Shown one piece after another: positions 7,182 through 14,619 of a stretch of DNA of 32,566 nt. Source of the stretch: an uncultured Oscillibacter sp. (GTDB lineage: Bacteria > Bacillota > Clostridia > Oscillospirales > Oscillospiraceae). The stretch's first letter is position 1; the number at the start of each line of letters is the position of its first letter. The position numbers and the translations under genes were made by a program. The stretch lies in the NCBI GenBank assembly GCA_910583695.1, contig CAJTZL010000031.1:1-32566 (forward strand). Direction: 5' to 3'. Under the pieces are notes generated by a model. That model made no database searches. It saw only the letters and a program-made list of their open reading frames with translations, and had not been told where the DNA came from.

Positions 7182-8023
7182 AAACTGCACTGTCCATTGC
7201 CGGAACGGACCCCAGCGGGGGCGCCGGAATCCAGGCGGATTTGAAGACCATGACCATGAACGGCGTGTTTGCCATGAGCGCCGTCACGGCGCTGGTGGCC
7301 CAGAACACCACCGGCGTGTGGGAGATTGCGGAGGTGGAGCCCCGGTTTCTGGGGCGGCAGATCGACGCGGTGTTTGCGGACATCCCGCCGGACGCGGTGA
7401 AGGTGGGCATGGCGGCCACACGGGAGCTGATTGAGACCATCGCGGAGCGGCTGGGGTTTTACCGGGCCGGGAATGTGGTGGTGGACCCGGTGATGGTGGC
7501 TACCAGCGGCGGGCGGCTGCTCTCCCCGGAGGCGGTGGAGACCCTGAAGACCCGCCTGCTGCCCCTGGCGGACGTGGCGACCCCCAATATCCCGGAGGCG
7601 GAGCTGCTCTCCGGCATGACCATCTGCGGTCCGGAGGATATGGAGGCCGCCGCCCGGCGCATCGGAGGGGACTGCGGCTGCGCCGTCCTGCTCAAGGGGG
7701 GACACAGCGTCAGCGACGCCAACGACTACCTGTATGCCCAGGGGAAAGGGCGGTGGTTCCAGGGGACCTGGGTGGACAATCCCAACACCCATGGAACCGG
7801 GTGCACATTGTCCAGCGCTATTGCCGCCAACCTGGCCAAGGGCTTCGACCTGCCTGTGTCCATCCGGCGGTCGAAGGACTACCTCTCCGGCGCGCTGGGG
7901 GCCATGCTGGACCTGGGGCACGGCCGGGGGCCCATGGCGCATAACTTCTTCTTGTCCGGCGGATTTGCCCGGGAGGCGGAGGGAACGGGGCCGGAGCGTG
8001 ATATGCGGAAAGGGAAAAAATAA
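7178..8023 (+). CDS. thiD: Hydroxymethylpyrimidine / phosphomethylpyrimidine kinase
   Basis: Two-step kinase making HMP-pyrophosphate for ThiE. 281 residues, ribokinase fold. Markers are IAGTDPSGGAGIQADLKTM at the N-terminus, VVDPVMVATSG, ATPNIPEAELLSG, LLKGGH, and NTHGTGCTLSSAIAANLA with the catalytic Asp/Gly loop region. The start ATG overlaps the thiE stop as ATGA with GGAAAGGAGA before it, giving strict coupling. The basic tail (DMRKGKK) is short. A strong terminator follows, after which the mobile element begins. With thiM and thiE it completes the thiamine phosphate branch from salvaged precursors. Confidence 0.95.
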   Translation: MKTALSIAGTDPSGGAGIQADLKTMTMNGVFAMSAVTALVAQNTTGVWEIAEVEPRFLGRQIDAVFADIPPDAVKVGMAATRELIETIAERLGFYRAGNVVVDPVMVATSGGRLLSPEAVETLKTRLLPLADVATPNIPEAELLSGMTICGPEDMEAAARRIGGDCGCAVLLKGGHSVSDANDYLYAQGKGRWFQGTWVDNPNTHGTGCTLSSAIAANLAKGFDLPVSIRRSKDYLSGALGAMLDLGHGRGPMAHNFFLSGGFAREAEGTGPERDMRKGKK

Positions 8024-8036
8024 GGAAAAAAACATA

Positions 8037-8073
8037 GCAAACCCCCTGTAACCATGCGGTTACAGGGGGTTTG
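8037..8073 (+). terminator. Terminator of the thi operon; former terminator of tRNA-Ser
   Basis: AAACCCCCTGTAACC and GGTTACAGGGGGTTT arms with a four-base loop. On the plus strand it ends the thi operon. Before the element inserted, the minus-strand tRNA-Ser would have ended one base to its right, so this hairpin probably served both sides. Confidence 0.85.
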
Positions 8074-8074
8074 A

Positions 8075-8133
8075 TGGCGGAGAAGGAGGGATTCGAACCC
8101 TCGAGACCCTTTAGGGGCCTACATGATTTCCAA
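8075..8133 (-). repeat. Attachment-site repeat (tRNA-Ser 3' half remnant, distal end)
   Basis: Identical over 59 bases to 19865-19923. On the minus strand it reads from the anticodon loop of tRNA-Ser to the encoded CCA, and the 5' half of the tRNA is missing, so it is a remnant and not a functional tRNA. It starts one base after the thi terminator. Confidence 0.93.
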
Positions 8134-8194
8134 GGACAATTTGCATACAAATTTGCGATATATTTTCACATTTCGCCACTTTTCTTTTATAAAT

Positions 8195-8243
8195 AAATCC
8201 CCAGGCATGAGGAAACTTCCGTTTCTTCACACCTGGGGATTTT
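8195..8243 (-). terminator. Terminator of the membrane-protein operon
   Basis: AAATCCCCAGG (8195-8205) pairs with CCTGGGGATTT (8233-8243), with an inner GGAAAC/GTTTCT arm. The minus-strand transcript then meets ATTTATAAAAG. It ends the three-gene operon 10585-8287. The rest of 8134-8286 is AT-rich and holds direct AATTTGC repeats (8139-8155) that might be integrase arm sites. Confidence 0.65.
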
Positions 8244-8269
8244 ACTGTTTATATTGTAGCAAATAGCCT

Positions 8270-8290
8270 CGGGCAGCATTTGAGCGTCAC
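8270..8290. repeat. 21-bp near-terminal repeat, copy 1
   Basis: CGGGCAGCATTTG.GCGTCAC occurs here and at 19723-19743 with one difference, in the same orientation, 137 bases from the left 59-bp repeat and 121 bases from the right one. An ACTGTTT...GTAGC pair shortly upstream of both extends the similarity. It overlaps the 3' end of the DUF2085 gene. Role unknown. Confidence 0.6.
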
Positions 8291-8652
8291 GGTGAGCCGA
8301 TTGCATTCAGGCATAGACTGGCCAAATAAAATAGTGCCATCAATTCCAGCTTCAATAGGCCGAAGCCGCCCAGCAAGCCTGTAATCAGTCTCCGCCAGTT
8401 TGTCGACGCCCGTATGCCGAGAAATTGAACCAGCCAATCCAAGAACATGAAAGCGCAGAAGGCGAAACACAAGAGGGGGGAAATAGGCGCCCTGGCCATG
8501 CATATGGCCGCTATATAGCCGATCAGCACTCCGGTACAACGCGCGCATACAGGAAATTGGTATTTATTATGAAAGAAAAAACTGCGGTCCGAACGTTGAT
8601 GGCATCCTATTTTTGCCCCGATGTGCATGAGCTTTTCCCATAGATCATTCAT
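8287..8652 (-). CDS. DUF2085 family small membrane protein
   Basis: 121 residues. The N-terminal block GCHQRSDRSFF...FPVCARCTG (C17, H18, C36, C39) is the signature of DUF2085 proteins, a membrane family of unknown function that probably binds a metal through these residues. Three hydrophobic segments follow (about 40-58, 60-76 and 95-118). The ATG at 8652 is 3 bases past the stop of the zinc-ribbon gene and has no clear ribosome site of its own, so translation is probably coupled. Third gene of an operon with a lipoprotein and a zinc-ribbon membrane protein. The family call is firm; the role is unknown. Confidence 0.8.
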   Translation of the reverse strand: MNDLWEKLMHIGAKIGCHQRSDRSFFFHNKYQFPVCARCTGVLIGYIAAICMARAPISPLLCFAFCAFMFLDWLVQFLGIRASTNWRRLITGLLGGFGLLKLELMALFYLASLCLNAIGSP

Positions 8653-8655
8653 CGG

Positions 8656-9462
8656 TTATGGACCCTGATGGAAATTTCCCTCTATTCGCTGCTTCTCTTT
8701 TTTTGCTTTTATCTGCTTTAATAGTTTCTGCTCCTCTGCAAGGAGTTCGTCTCGCTGCTTTTTTATAGCTTGGAGTTTTGGAGACGCCATGGAATCGAAC
8801 AGCTTGCTTTCTTTATCGACGGCTGTCAGAATTAGAACCAGACCGAGCAAGGCAATCAAAGCGAAGTACAGAGAACCCGTTCCAAAGGCCAGTACAATTC
8901 CCGCCAAAATCATCACGCCCCCGATTGGTGTGCATCTGCAAATTCGAGCATATTGAGGCTGCTCCATTTTTAGTTTCTGGTTTTCTTCTTTAAATGCCTC
9001 TGACACTTTCAGGAATTCTTGATGTACTTGTGCCTGGTATGCTTCTAAATTTTCCGGCGCGTCTTGAAGGATATTGTTATATTGGGCTAATTTTTCCGCC
9101 CGTTCCTTTTGCTTATTCAGCGCATCGTCTGCTTGAAATTTTGCGCCGCAGTTTTGGCAGAGCCAAAAATCATGAGATTTGGTTTCGCCCATATTAGACA
9201 GGCCGCATATCAGTCCAAGGGGGCCAAACAACATATAGCCGCAGCAGGAATCCCCTGCGGAAAATCCTTTTCGCTCTGTTGACGTGGAAAACTGAATGTT
9301 TTCGGAACCACACTTAGGGCATTTCAGCAATCGCCCGCTTTGTTTCTGAGTTCCTTCCTGTGAATCTTGGCAGTCATTTGCGGGCGTTGGAACCTGCCAG
9401 CCGCAATTGTGGCAGAACTTCGCCCCCTCCGGCAAAGTGGAGCCGCATTTTTCACAGACCAT
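8656..9462 (-). CDS. Double zinc-ribbon membrane protein with coiled coils
   Basis: 268 residues, taking the ATG at 9462 because GGAAGGGAGA lies 7 bases before it and the zinc ribbon begins there. Ribbon 1 is C3-x2-C6...C17-x2-C20 (the zinc_ribbon_2 type found at the start of many Firmicute membrane proteins). Ribbon 2 is C48-x2-C51...C102-x2-C105, with a hydrophobic insert (SCCGYMLFGPLGLICGL) between its halves. A helical charged region (about 115-170) leads to two transmembrane segments (about 180-215) and a C-terminal charged coiled coil (KLQAIKKQRDELLAEEQKLL). Middle gene of a three-gene operon. No specific function is recognised; a sensor or scaffold at the membrane is possible. Confidence 0.75.
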   Translation of the reverse strand: MVCEKCGSTLPEGAKFCHNCGWQVPTPANDCQDSQEGTQKQSGRLLKCPKCGSENIQFSTSTERKGFSAGDSCCGYMLFGPLGLICGLSNMGETKSHDFWLCQNCGAKFQADDALNKQKERAEKLAQYNNILQDAPENLEAYQAQVHQEFLKVSEAFKEENQKLKMEQPQYARICRCTPIGGVMILAGIVLAFGTGSLYFALIALLGLVLILTAVDKESKLFDSMASPKLQAIKKQRDELLAEEQKLLKQIKAKKEKQRIEGNFHQGP

Positions 9463-9496
9463 GGTGAATCTCCCTTCCCAAACAAATGAACTTTTT

Positions 9497-10585
9497 TCAA
9501 TCAAACGAGCGCCAGCCGATTCCGAATTCCCCCAATTCCATAATATCAAATTTATAGTCCCCAGATAATGAGTATATACTTCCGTTTTCTCCAACGCCCG
9601 TATACCCAAGATGGATTTCATTAAATCTCAATCTGAGAACTGTATAGCTGTCCTCATTATAGCATTGGCTTATTTCATCAAATCTAAAGTAAAGTAACAA
9701 CTCTGCGGCATCTTCAATGTATCGGTGATGGTGGACAGTATACGGGTGCCCATTGATGGAGGTTTCAGTTAAAACGACGCTCCGGCCATCTCTATTTGTG
9801 TATTCCGCGTTTCCGAACCAATATTCCTGCTGCCGCGGAGGAAGATTCGGAGTCCCATCGACATCCCATTGTCCTTTTTCGTTTGGACCTGATTTGAATT
9901 GGCTTTCAACCCCTACATAATAATCCCGAACATCCAGACCAGGGCAGTCAACCAGGCGTTGGCTGCCATTTGCTTCAGTAATATAATAGCTGCCTGGATA
10001 AAGGGTTCCAAACACAACAATATGATCGCCGGTTACTGCCCGAATGTCTGTATCCGCAGAGCAGCTAACTAATTGAGAGCCATCGGAGCCAACGTCAATA
10101 ATCAACTCTGTGGAAATCCCTGTTCGCTCTATTAATTCAACGGTTCCATCAAACCCGTAGGACACACCTGAATAATCATAGATATTGCGCAAGATATCTT
10201 CGTAGTTCGCACAAACAAAAAAAGATGAAAGCACTTCATATGGATCTGGTGGAAAATTTGCAAGGCACGATATCCTGTAAAAGAACCGATCCTCGTCCAT
10301 ATCCGGCTGATTACAATACATGCTTTCTTGCAGGTATTCTTTTTCCAGTTCTTCACGGGCTCGATAAATATCTTCCATGTCTTCATAGTACTCGTCCGGA
10401 TAATCAGTAGGCGCGTCCGTCGGCATATCGGAGGGTACTTCTTCTGAATATTCACCAGAATCCTCGGAGTCCTTTTGCACGTCGTCCTCAATAGAGCCGC
10501 TTGTACTGCTGCCGCAAGCGGATAGCGCGAGCAAGATTCCTGTAAGTACCATCAGGAGGTAAAGCCTATTTCTCAAACTGCGCAT
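9497..10585 (-). CDS. Secreted lipoprotein of unknown function
   Basis: 362 residues with a basic N-terminus, a hydrophobic core and a lipobox LLALSAC (Cys24), so it should be lipid-anchored outside the membrane. A low-complexity acidic linker follows (about 25-75, rich in D, E, S, P, T and Y). The remainder is a globular, beta-rich region with no motif I recognise; a GDHIVVFGTLYPGSYYI stretch looks like a repeated beta unit common in Firmicute surface proteins. The ATG at 10585 has GGAAGGGAG at a rather long distance (about 13 bases). First gene of the operon with the zinc-ribbon and DUF2085 genes; a consensus promoter lies upstream with a possible operator. Confidence 0.75.
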   Translation of the reverse strand: MRSLRNRLYLLMVLTGILLALSACGSSTSGSIEDDVQKDSEDSGEYSEEVPSDMPTDAPTDYPDEYYEDMEDIYRAREELEKEYLQESMYCNQPDMDEDRFFYRISCLANFPPDPYEVLSSFFVCANYEDILRNIYDYSGVSYGFDGTVELIERTGISTELIIDVGSDGSQLVSCSADTDIRAVTGDHIVVFGTLYPGSYYITEANGSQRLVDCPGLDVRDYYVGVESQFKSGPNEKGQWDVDGTPNLPPRQQEYWFGNAEYTNRDGRSVVLTETSINGHPYTVHHHRYIEDAAELLLYFRFDEISQCYNEDSYTVLRLRFNEIHLGYTGVGENGSIYSLSGDYKFDIMELGEFGIGWRSFD

Positions 10586-10641
10586 GTTAGTTAAATTCTC
10601 CCTTCCGTACAGAAGTTTTCTGCGGAATACACCGTGTCTTG

Positions 10642-10670
10642 ATTATACCCTATAAGTTATTTTTAGTCAA
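10642..10670 (-). promoter_or_regulatory. Promoter of the lipoprotein operon
   Basis: On the minus strand: TTGACT (10665-10670), a 17-base spacer, TATAAT (10642-10647). It faces the divergent XRE regulator. Confidence 0.8.
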
Positions 10671-10679
10671 CGCTTATAG
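10650..10679. promoter_or_regulatory. Candidate operator for the divergent XRE regulator
   Basis: CTATAAG (10650-10656) and CTTATAG (10673-10679) form an inverted repeat with 16 bases between, covering the spacer and -35 box of the lipoprotein promoter. The half-site centres are 23 bases apart, about two helical turns. Binding by the neighbouring XRE protein is an inference. Confidence 0.4.
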
Positions 10680-10765
10680 TTTTAAATTTATACGCTTAAA
10701 AGATCATTTTAGTAAGAACTTCAAGAGGATAAACTATAAACAAAACCTTTGGGGGGGACAGTTCG

Positions 10766-11098
10766 ATGGATTGGATGGCAATTGGCTCCAGAATTCGCAC
10801 CCAGCGGGAGTATTTGGGCTACACGCGGGAGCAGTTCGCGGAGCTTTTGGATGTCACCCCGAAGTTTTGCTCCGACATCGAGCTTGGTGCAAAGGGAATG
10901 TCCGTGCCGACGCTGTGCAAAATTTCCCGGATTCTCCGGCTGAAAACGGACTATATCCTGTTTGGAAGACAGGAGGCCGCGTTCAGCGAGCCGTTGACTC
11001 TGCTCCTGGAGAGCTGTACGGATTCCGAACGGGTCTACGCGGAGCAGCTTTTAAAAACCTTCCTGATTGCCATGACCACAAAAAAAGACCCGCCGTAA
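10766..11098 (+). CDS. XRE-family transcriptional regulator
   Basis: 110 residues. The N-terminal 65 residues form a Cro/CI-type helix-turn-helix: IGSRIRTQREYLGYTREQFA, then LLDVTPKFCSDIELGAKGMS and PTLCKISRILRLKTDYILFG. The tail (SEPLTLLLESCTDSERVYAEQLLKTFL) is helical and probably dimerises. The start has GGGGGGGAC about 8 bases ahead. It is divergent from the lipoprotein operon with a palindrome in the shared 180-base interval, so it probably controls that operon and itself. No clear promoter of its own is visible. Confidence 0.85.
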   Translation: MDWMAIGSRIRTQREYLGYTREQFAELLDVTPKFCSDIELGAKGMSVPTLCKISRILRLKTDYILFGRQEAAFSEPLTLLLESCTDSERVYAEQLLKTFLIAMTTKKDPP

Positions 11099-11130
11099 CC
11101 GGCGGACCCTGAGAGTTCTATAAAACGCAG

Positions 11131-11164
11131 CGGCGGAGAAAGAAGCAATGTTCTTTCTCCGCCG
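11131..11164. terminator. Bidirectional terminator between the XRE gene and the toxin-antitoxin operon
   Basis: CGGCGGAGAAAGAA (11131-11144) pairs perfectly with TTCTTTCTCCGCCG (11151-11164) around a six-base loop. T follows on both strands (TTT on plus, GCGTTTT on minus). It separates convergent genes. A smaller CCGCCG/CGGCGG hairpin overlaps the XRE stop at 11092-11106. Confidence 0.75.
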
Positions 11165-11172
11165 TTTGACAT

Positions 11173-11487
11173 TCACCGCGCGGTCAGCCGCTCCAGCAGG
11201 GAGTGGTCACCGTCCAGCAGATACAACAGATGCCGAGCAGGGCCGGAAGGGTCGTTCTTCCCGGCCTCCCATGCCTCCACCGTCCGGGTAGAAACTCCCA
11301 GGGCCGTAGCAAGCGCCCGCTGGGACAGGTTCAGGTCCTTACGGGTCCGGGCCACGTCGGCGGCCTTGTATTCCGGGACGGGAATCTCCCGGACGGACAC
11401 CCGGCAGCGGGAGCGGTCGCCTTGCTTATAGGCTACAGCCTCCTGCAAGCCCTCCAGGATACCCTCGTATACATTGAATTCTTCCAT
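11173..11487 (-). CDS. Helix-turn-helix antitoxin of a RelE/HigB-type pair
   Basis: 104 residues. The C-terminal half is an XRE helix-turn-helix (VARTRKDLNLSQRALATALG, then VSTRTVEAWEAGKNDPSGPA), the arrangement of HigA/NadS-type antitoxins. The N-terminal half (MEEFNVYEGILEGLQEAVAY) is helical and should bind the toxin. It follows the toxin gene by 16 bases with GGAGG before the ATG, giving the toxin-first order of HigBA-like systems. The protein should neutralise the toxin and repress the operon promoter at 11853-11881. Confidence 0.85.
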   Translation of the reverse strand: MEEFNVYEGILEGLQEAVAYKQGDRSRCRVSVREIPVPEYKAADVARTRKDLNLSQRALATALGVSTRTVEAWEAGKNDPSGPARHLLYLLDGDHSLLERLTAR

Positions 11488-11503
11488 AGAGAAACCTCCT
11501 CGC

Positions 11504-11830
11504 TCAGCGTTTCAAAAGATCGACCAATTTCTTAAATTCGGTGATTTCCACCTTGTTTAGATTTTCCTTTGCGGACTTTGGATAGGCGTAGAGCATATAA
11601 ATCGTTTCGTCCACCATGATATCCACGTAAATGACACGGACACTTCCGCTTTTTCCTCGTCCCGGAAGGGCAAACCGGACCTTCCGCACACCGCCGGAGC
11701 CTTCGATCACCGCCCCGGCTTTCGGATCCAGAAGGAGCATTTCTTCCAGCTCCGCATAGGCATCCTCACCAAGCCCCAGCGCCTTCCATGCCTTTTCGAA
11801 CGATGGAAGACGGATAAAAGTCCGTTCCAT
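11504..11830 (-). CDS. RelE/ParE-superfamily toxin (HigB-like)
   Basis: 108 residues from the ATG at 11830, which has GGGGAGAG before it; codons further upstream run into the promoter. The sequence shows the RelE/HigB2-type order: helices (FEKAWKALGLGEDAYAELEE), then VIEGSGGVRKVRFALPGRGK, the beta strand SGSVRVIYVDIM, and the end YMLYAYPKSAKENLNKVEIT, where Tyr and Lys take the place of the catalytic tail in mRNA-cleaving relatives. Probably an mRNA interferase that stabilises the element. An antitoxin gene follows directly. It is less likely to be a plain host-interaction protein. Confidence 0.85.
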   Translation of the reverse strand: MERTFIRLPSFEKAWKALGLGEDAYAELEEMLLLDPKAGAVIEGSGGVRKVRFALPGRGKSGSVRVIYVDIMVDETIYMLYAYPKSAKENLNKVEITEFKKLVDLLKR

Positions 11831-11852
11831 TGTAATCTCTCCCCTCGCTGCT

Positions 11853-11881
11853 ATTATATACGATTCAGCCGTAGTTTGCAA
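11853..11881 (-). promoter_or_regulatory. Promoter of the toxin-antitoxin operon
   Basis: On the minus strand: TTGCAA (11876-11881), a 17-base spacer, TATAAT (11853-11858), 22 bases ahead of the toxin start. Confidence 0.75.
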
Positions 11882-11908
11882 GTGCGGCTATGAAAAAACG
11901 AAATGGAT

Positions 11909-12460
11909 TCAACGGACCAGTTTTGCCTTACGGTAAAACGTGCTGGGTGTCAGCCCCAGGCGGCGCATGGCCTCCACCGCCGTCATGTTTCCATCCCGCC
12001 ATTGGCGGACAACCTTCTCCAGCTCCGGCACTTCCATGGGTTTCCGGCCCGTGTAGCAACCCTGGGCCTTGGCAATGGCAATGCCCTCCCGCTGGCGCTG
12101 TAAGATATATTCCCGCTCCAGCTCTGCCACCGCGCCAAAGATGGTCAGCATAAATTTTCCAGTGGGCGTAGTGGTGTCAATGGCCTCTTTTTGTGAAATG
12201 AACTCCACACGCTTTTCTGTCAGCCGTTCCACCAGCTCCAGCAGATCACGGGTGTTCCGAGCAAAGCGGCTGATGGATTCCACGATCACCGTGTCGCCTT
12301 GTCGGACGTAGGTCAGCAGTTTTCGCAGCTCCGGCCTGTCGGCGTTCTTGCCGCTGGCCTTGTCGATGTACAACTGTTCAACGCCAAGGGACTGCATCAG
12401 GACCTCCTGCCGCAGGGTGTTCTGCTCCTGGGTACTGACGCGGACATAACCGATTTTCAT
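11909..12460 (-). CDS. Serine recombinase (resolvase/invertase family)
   Basis: 183 residues, the length of small resolvases and invertases. The N-terminal catalytic domain begins MKIGYVRVST with the nucleophile Ser9, followed by DKASGKNADRPELRKLL and VIVESISRFARNTRDLLELV with the catalytic arginines, then the long E helix (FGAVAELEREYILQRQREGI). The end (EKVVRQWRDGNMTAVEAMRR to STFYRKAKL) is the helix-turn-helix. The start is the ATG at 12460 with GGAGGG before it. A cluster of palindromes directly upstream (12477-12577) could be its crossover site. It may resolve multimers of the excised circle or invert a segment; no second site was found in the window. Confidence 0.92.
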   Translation of the reverse strand: MKIGYVRVSTQEQNTLRQEVLMQSLGVEQLYIDKASGKNADRPELRKLLTYVRQGDTVIVESISRFARNTRDLLELVERLTEKRVEFISQKEAIDTTTPTGKFMLTIFGAVAELEREYILQRQREGIAIAKAQGCYTGRKPMEVPELEKVVRQWRDGNMTAVEAMRRLGLTPSTFYRKAKLVR

Positions 12461-12476
12461 TGTGTTTCCCTCCATT

Positions 12477-12577
12477 CCCAATAGGGCCGGTTTCCGAAAT
12501 GGCATATGCCAGAAACCGGAAACCAACCCTATTGGGACGCTTTTTCAATATGCCATTAGGGTATACCCTAATGGCAT
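12477..12577. repeat. Cluster of nested palindromes upstream of the resolvase, candidate res site
   Basis: Three symmetric blocks lie in 100 bases. The outermost pair is CCCAATAGGG (12477-12486) with CCCTATTGGG (12527-12536). Nested inside it is CCGGTTTC (12487-12494) with GAAACCGG (12512-12519), centred on TGGCATATGCCA (12500-12511). Then comes a perfect 28-bp palindrome at 12550-12577 with arms ATGCCATTAGGGTA. The word ATGGCAT/ATGCCAT recurs in the blocks. T runs are poor, so terminators are unlikely. Confidence 0.6.
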
Positions 12578-12595
12578 GCTGAATCTCGATTTTAC

Positions 12596-13507
12596 CTATT
12601 TCCCTTCATAAAGAAATTCCGCCACGTCGTCCAACGTAAACCCACGATTGAGCAGATCATCCACGTACCCGGAATCATAGCCGTACCACCGGGCAAGGGC
12701 CTCCAGCTGACGCCGGTACTCCCGCTCGAGGGCACCCGGCGAATGGCTCCGCCGGACGGACGGTTCATACAGAAGCGGCGTCCAATTCCCAAAATCCATT
12801 TCAAAAGTGCTGCGGTGAATCATCCCGTCCGGCGAGATTTTCAGAATGTCCCCGCAATCCACCTGGATTTTCTTGGGTCTTCCAAGGCGCTGGGTTTGCA
12901 GGGCACGTCGAAGGATTTCCTCCGTTGAGGCGTAGAGATACACCCCAAGCCTCGGGAACTGATAGAGGCAGAGCGGATTGTCCCCCTTTACCAGATACCA
13001 GTTGTTCGCTTCATCCAGCAGTGTAAACGCAAAAGAGCCCTCGACCTGTTCCGCCATGTATTTCAGGCCGGAAAAGTCGAGGGCTTTCTGCTGCTCGATC
13101 AGCTGGACGGCGATATAGCTGTCCGTCTCGATTTTTGTAGGCGGGAGATTTAGCGACCGGCGGAGCTTCCGGTCGTTATGCAGCACACCATTATGGGCCA
13201 GGGCGAAGCGCCGCCCTCCCGCAGTTCCGAGAAAGGGATGGTTATTGTAATTCTTTTTCTGGCTCCCTTGGGTCGTCATACGGGTGTGGCCCAGAACGAC
13301 TGGAACATGGTCCGGGATACGAAGCCGCAGCGCGTGGGCGGGAACCGGGCGCTTGTAAACGCGGAGGCTGCTACCTGCGCAGTAAGCCACCCCGGCAGCA
13401 TCCGTACCCCTGGCCTCGCACTCCGCCGCCAGGATGGACAAGAGCCGCGTCTTTTGGCGGCCTGTGAAACTCCCGTGATAGTCAATCATTCCAAATAGAC
13501 AGCACAT
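12596..13507 (-). CDS. Class II glutamine amidotransferase (Ntn-hydrolase)
   Basis: 303 residues starting MCCLFGM: after removal of Met the Cys2 is the expected N-terminal nucleophile. Other class II GATase blocks are present: VVLGHTRMTTQG, NNHPF, FALAHNGVLHN and TDSYIAVQLIEQ. These catalyse release of ammonia from glutamine and bind the substrate. After about residue 240 there is a tail with no match I recognise (SVRRSHSPGALEREYRRQLE). The start ATG at 13507 overlaps the stop of the amidoligase gene as TGATG, so the two enzymes are made together. It probably feeds ammonia, or acts by transamidation, in the neighbour's amide-forming reaction. A general purine or glucosamine synthesis role is unlikely because the synthase domains are absent. 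Confidence 0.85.
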   Translation of the reverse strand: MCCLFGMIDYHGSFTGRQKTRLLSILAAECEARGTDAAGVAYCAGSSLRVYKRPVPAHALRLRIPDHVPVVLGHTRMTTQGSQKKNYNNHPFLGTAGGRRFALAHNGVLHNDRKLRRSLNLPPTKIETDSYIAVQLIEQQKALDFSGLKYMAEQVEGSFAFTLLDEANNWYLVKGDNPLCLYQFPRLGVYLYASTEEILRRALQTQRLGRPKKIQVDCGDILKISPDGMIHRSTFEMDFGNWTPLLYEPSVRRSHSPGALEREYRRQLEALARWYGYDSGYVDDLLNRGFTLDDVAEFLYEGK

Positions 13508-14619
13508 CAGTCGTCTTCCTCCTCTTGTACCGGCTCGTTGACGTAAAGCCGCCGCTCTTTCAGGTACTGAATCAGCTCCGGCTCCTGGATGCCGGAGACA
13601 AAGGTCGTCCAAGCCAGGGGCTTTAGCAGTTCATCAGACAAAGAAACCGCCACATCGCAGAGCTTGCTGATAAGCTGCAATGTGGCGATCAGGGTGTTGT
13701 ATTTGAGGGTACCGCGAAAGATGCGAAATTCGATGGTATCCCGGTTCTGGAGATTGACGGCGGAATAGCGCCCGCCTCCGCCGCCCTTCTTGGCGTGGTC
13801 CAGGATTTCCATGGGATGGTCCTTGTAGCCGTAACGGGCCGCCCACTGTTCCAGCTGCCGGGATGTCCGTCGGCTGAATTTCAGCAGCTCGTCCCAATGC
13901 TTTTCAAAGAAGTAGAGAATACGGGCAATACAGGCGTCCTGCTGGGCCTCCGTCTTGCCGAAAGCATCCCGGTTCACATGGATATGGAGGCCGCAGGTAT
14001 AGGCTTTATGGGACAGGTAGCCCAGCTCTACGGCCTTGCGCAGAAGCTCCGCCCAGGGCATGGATTCCTGGTGGTAGGCCAGGGTCATAGGGTGGGTGAC
14101 GATCTCGAAGCCGTCTTCCAGGGAACCGTCGTGCTTGCAGTAGGCTCGTTCCTCCCCGGAGTTTGCAATTTGCAGAAGTTCCTCCGCGTTGACGTTGCTC
14201 TCGCCGCCACTGTCGATCTCCAGCTCTACGCCGAAGTAGCGGGGACCGTCGCCGTAGAAAACCGGTTCCGGCTTGTAGTAGTAGTTCTGGATAGTATGGC
14301 TCCGCTCCAGGCGTTCGTGACAGGCGCGGCAGAGAGGTTCTTCCTCGCCCGGGTCGTCGCTGGAATAGTGAACGTCGTCCATGTGAAACAGAGCGCCGCA
14401 GCGGGTGCAGTTGAAGTAATAGCTCTCATAGCAACGCTGGCAGAGGTGGATTGCGTCGGTTCCGGCGTCGTCGTCCTGCCAGATACGGGTGCCGCATTCG
14501 TGACAGATCAAGGTCTCTTCTTCCAGGCAGCGGGCGCAAAGCTCCTGGCCGTCAAATTCACGGCGGTCCTCCAGGGGATGGGATTCTCCGCAAACGGAGC
14601 ATAGAAAGGTTTCGGTCAT
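13507..14619 (-). CDS. Amidoligase-family enzyme with three N-terminal zinc ribbons
   Basis: 370 residues. Residues 1-105 carry three C-x2-C...C-x2-C pairs: C7/C10/C28/C31, C39/C42/C60/C63 and C71/C74/C97/C100. From about 128 the amidoligase domain (COOH-NH2 ligase, glutamine-synthetase-like fold) follows: FGVELEI (E132, E134), CKHDGSLEDGFEIVTHP (D164, S166, E172), CGLHIHVNR (H212, H214) and TIEFRIFRGTL (E297, R299, R302), the metal- and ATP-binding residues of the family. The tail is acidic (EEEDD). Known relatives are predicted to form amide or isopeptide bonds; substrates are unknown. The start has AAAGGAGG before it and overlaps the stop of a 39-codon ORF as ATGA; the end overlaps the GATase start. 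Confidence 0.85.
   Translation of the reverse strand: MTETFLCSVCGESHPLEDRREFDGQELCARCLEEETLICHECGTRIWQDDDAGTDAIHLCQRCYESYYFNCTRCGALFHMDDVHYSSDDPGEEEPLCRACHERLERSHTIQNYYYKPEPVFYGDGPRYFGVELEIDSGGESNVNAEELLQIANSGEERAYCKHDGSLEDGFEIVTHPMTLAYHQESMPWAELLRKAVELGYLSHKAYTCGLHIHVNRDAFGKTEAQQDACIARILYFFEKHWDELLKFSRRTSRQLEQWAARYGYKDHPMEILDHAKKGGGGGRYSAVNLQNRDTIEFRIFRGTLKYNTLIATLQLISKLCDVAVSLSDELLKPLAWTTFVSGIQEPELIQYLKERRLYVNEPVQEEEDD

Noticed and set aside
8075..8133. A second tRNA-Ser gene
   Set aside because: Only the part from the anticodon loop to CCA is present; the D arm and 5' acceptor strand are missing.
8249..8548. An alternative minus-strand frame within the DUF2085 gene
   Set aside because: The other frame carries the CHQ...FPVCARCTG signature and sits 3 bases from its operon partner; this frame has neither. 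A similar peptide end near 19743 is explained by the 21-bp repeat.
13795..14604. A 269-codon plus-strand frame opposite the amidoligase
   Set aside because: The minus-strand frame has catalytic motifs, zinc ribbons and coupled starts; the plus frame has no ribosome site or recognisable domain.
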